Origin: an uncultured Pseudomonadota bacterium
GTDB taxonomy: Bacteria; Pseudomonadota; Alphaproteobacteria; RUG11792
Assembly (NCBI GenBank): GCA_902773285.1
Contig: CACYDS010000065.1
Location: 1-15,975 of the forward strand
Direction: 5' to 3'
Length of the DNA: 15,975 nucleotides
Each line of letters opens with the position of its first letter. The stretch's first letter is position 1. The position numbers and the translations under genes are program-made. Under the pieces are notes generated by a model. It ran no database searches, was not told where the DNA came from, and worked only from the letters and a program-made list of their open reading frames with translations. Below, piece after piece: positions 14,330 through 15,975 of this stretch.

Positions 14330-15835
14330 ATGAGATGGAAACTTATATGCTCGCTTGTCATATTTGTAAGTAGCACTGTGTTATTTGCTCTAGTTATGCA
14401 TAATTTTGAAATAGATTTAGAATACAGAGACTATAATCAATTTAATAACATCAATGACCAATACAGCCATATTCCTAAAGCTGTTGATGCTTTTGTTGAG
14501 CATTACCGTGCTCACATGTGGAGAATACGGAATTCTCACACACTTAGAGAGCAATTTACTGAGCAAGACAGGGAATTGGTAGATTACAAGAACTTGAAAT
14601 ACTATAGAACAATATACAGCTTGATTCCCACAGAGCTAGCTCGCGCTGTTTTTAGTATTAAAGGTGGTGCTGTGGAGTATACGGATAATGGCCAAGATGT
14701 TCTTGAATGTGTGGGAGATAACTATAAATCGATCGATGCATATGATCGCGCAAATTGGAACTATATTCTGCTGGTAAATTTAATAAACACAGCTATGAAT
14801 TCGGCTGATAAATGGGATAGCTATGATAGTAGGAAAGATATACATTTTGTAGATGGTGTGGTGGCTGATGTATACAGTAGGGTCGTGAAGGCATACAACA
14901 AGAAAGCTAAATGGAATGCAGATTGTGACAATTTATTAAAAATTGCTAAGGAAGACATAAAGAAGTATGCCGGTGTTCTGTGGTTTGGAAAATATCTAAG
15001 ACTGCTGAAAAATGAAAGGGATGCTGCGAAAAATATAAAAGCATTAGCTAAGCGTAGAGAGGATGATGCCAGAAAATCGAGCCGCTTTGATGATAATTGG
15101 GCGCAGAACTCTCGATTACGGCCAGATCGAGTAGCTACTTTGCTTGAGATGACGAATAATTTTGGTTTGTCGGAAATGACCCAAGATGACTTGGACCATG
15201 TGCGTGAGCTAGAAATTCAATACTCAGATGAATCTGATGACGAGATCAAATGGGGTATCAGCTTGCGATTCCGAGCGAATAAGAACGATGGATACTTGGA
15301 TCCACGCAAATATTCATATTTACAATCTGGTGGTTATGTTCGGAGCGTAGAAGATTTTTGGGCAGTATATCAAGAACTTCCGGATAACAAATACATCTCT
15401 TACGCTCGACTAAAGCATGACAAAGAGCTGGGACAAAAAATAAGAAAAGCGATGCAATACATACGTTGCAAAGCTGAGGAAGGGCGCGATGTAAGTAAAT
15501 ACAAATTGATCATAAATATAAATAGCATATTGAATGAAATCCCATTGGTGTTCACGTCGGGGGATAGTCCATTATGGGTCACGGGGGAGGATAACGAGGA
15601 TGACACATTCCCATTAAAAATTACTGATACATCTTTAGGCGGGATACCCGATGTATTTAGGTGGCCTAGTACTTATGCCCAAAATGCTGGCCTTAAAGAA
15701 AGAATGCAAAAAACATGGCAAGGACGGCTCGATGGATACATTAAAGAGCTAGAGGAAATCATATCAGCTAAACACAACGGTAAAGATATAAAAAAAGTTA
15801 TCAGCGAACAGGTAGATAATATGAGATTAGAATGA
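14330..15835 (+). CDS. Uncharacterised membrane-anchored protein, 501 residues
   Basis: I do not recognise this protein. With ATG 14330 (GAGG 5 nt upstream at 14321-14324) it begins with MRWK and a single hydrophobic stretch at about residues 5-23 (LICSLVIFVSSTVLFALVM), which would act as an uncleaved anchor or signal peptide and put the rest in the periplasm. The remainder is soluble, highly charged and rich in tryptophan and tyrosine. A basic helical stretch at about 225-250 (KNERDAAKNIKALAKRREDD) could form a coiled coil. There is an acidic loop near GEDNEDD in the last quarter and a helical, lysine-rich C-terminus. No catalytic motif or repeat stands out. It lies alone between lysK (divergent) and an RNase D-like gene 54 nt downstream. 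A TTG at 14315 would extend it by five residues. Codon use looks like that of its neighbours. Confidence 0.85.
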   Translation: MRWKLICSLVIFVSSTVLFALVMHNFEIDLEYRDYNQFNNINDQYSHIPKAVDAFVEHYRAHMWRIRNSHTLREQFTEQDRELVDYKNLKYYRTIYSLIPTELARAVFSIKGGAVEYTDNGQDVLECVGDNYKSIDAYDRANWNYILLVNLINTAMNSADKWDSYDSRKDIHFVDGVVADVYSRVVKAYNKKAKWNADCDNLLKIAKEDIKKYAGVLWFGKYLRLLKNERDAAKNIKALAKRREDDARKSSRFDDNWAQNSRLRPDRVATLLEMTNNFGLSEMTQDDLDHVRELEIQYSDESDDEIKWGISLRFRANKNDGYLDPRKYSYLQSGGYVRSVEDFWAVYQELPDNKYISYARLKHDKELGQKIRKAMQYIRCKAEEGRDVSKYKLIININSILNEIPLVFTSGDSPLWVTGEDNEDDTFPLKITDTSLGGIPDVFRWPSTYAQNAGLKERMQKTWQGRLDGYIKELEEIISAKHNGKDIKKVISEQVDNMRLE

Positions 15836-15850
15836 GGAACGAATGTGCGT

Positions 15851-15856
15851 TATAAT
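15851..15856 (+). promoter_or_regulatory. Perfect -10-like hexamer before the RNase D gene
   Basis: TATAAT lies 33 nt before the ATG at 15890 in the gap after the orphan gene. No good -35 element is found at 16-18 nt upstream, so this is only a weak promoter candidate. Confidence 0.2.
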
Positions 15857-15889
15857 TACTTCTGATGTTGTTACTTTCCGGCTCTTGAG

Positions 15890-15975
15890 ATGATATATCT
15901 TCATAGAGATGACTTGCCTGATGATTTTGTGAGATTGGTAAGGACATCGGTTGCGATAGATACCGAAACTATGGG
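15890..15975 (+). CDS. rnd: Ribonuclease D-like 3'-5' exonuclease, N-terminal part only
   Basis: The first 28 codons are present and the gene runs off the window. They read MIYLHRDDLPDDF, then a short spacer and VAIDTETMG. The DTET motif is exonuclease motif I of the DEDD superfamily, whose Asp and Glu bind the catalytic metal ions. The opening IxLHRxDLP followed by VAIDTETMG matches the short (about 200-residue) RNase D proteins of Alphaproteobacteria, which lack the HRDC domains of E. coli Rnd. An in-frame TGA at 15863-15865 and the lack of other start codons fix ATG 15890. No strong ribosome binding site is visible. Whether the enzyme trims tRNA or other RNAs cannot be told from this fragment. 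Confidence 0.82.
   Translation, partial: MIYLHRDDLPDDFVRLVRTSVAIDTETM

Overview
The window is a stretch of chromosome from an alphaproteobacterium with a moderately AT-rich genome. The lineage call rests on several features. The ribosomal-protein order is typical, with secY followed directly by adk and then rpsM-rpsK-rpoA-rplQ, and with no rpmJ after secY and no rpsD before rpoA. Lysyl-tRNA synthetase is the class I type, which is common in Alphaproteobacteria and Archaea and absent from most other bacteria. Protein signatures also fit: the S17 N-terminus, the Cys4 adenylate kinase LID, BamE ending in the short alphaproteobacterial style, and the short RNase D. A class III (oxygen-sensitive) ribonucleotide reductase gene suggests an ancestor that lived without oxygen, such as a gut or host-associated lineage. 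That last point is inference.

Bases 1-9390 (+ strand) hold the continuous spc and alpha operons: the rpsC tail, then rplP, rpmC, rpsQ, rplN, rplX, rplE, rpsN, rpsH, rplF, rplR, rpsE, rpmD, rplO, secY, adk, rpsM, rpsK, rpoA and rplQ. Gaps are short (0-24 nt) or overlaps of 4 nt, so these genes are probably co-transcribed. They build both ribosomal subunits, the SecYEG channel, the adenylate pool enzyme and the RNA polymerase alpha subunit. The operon runs on without an obvious break into a BamE-like lipoprotein gene and tsaE (9393-10233).

Bases 10480-14078 (- strand) hold lysK followed by nrdD, overlapping by 4 nt and convergent with tsaE. nrdD is the most notable item. Its ATP cone, catalytic core and zinc-site region are intact, but the reading frame stops before the C-terminal glycyl-radical domain. 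No GYxxP radical motif can be found downstream in any frame. Frame-shifted remnants of the expected tail are visible, which looks like 3' erosion.

Bases 14079-15975 hold a divergent intergenic region with promoter-like hexamers, a 501-residue membrane-anchored protein that I do not recognise (+ strand), and the first 28 codons of a short RNase D-type exonuclease cut off by the window edge. I saw no rRNA, tRNA, CRISPR array, insertion sequence or integrase. I found no convincing previously undescribed system. The truncated nrdD and the orphan membrane protein are the parts worth a second look.
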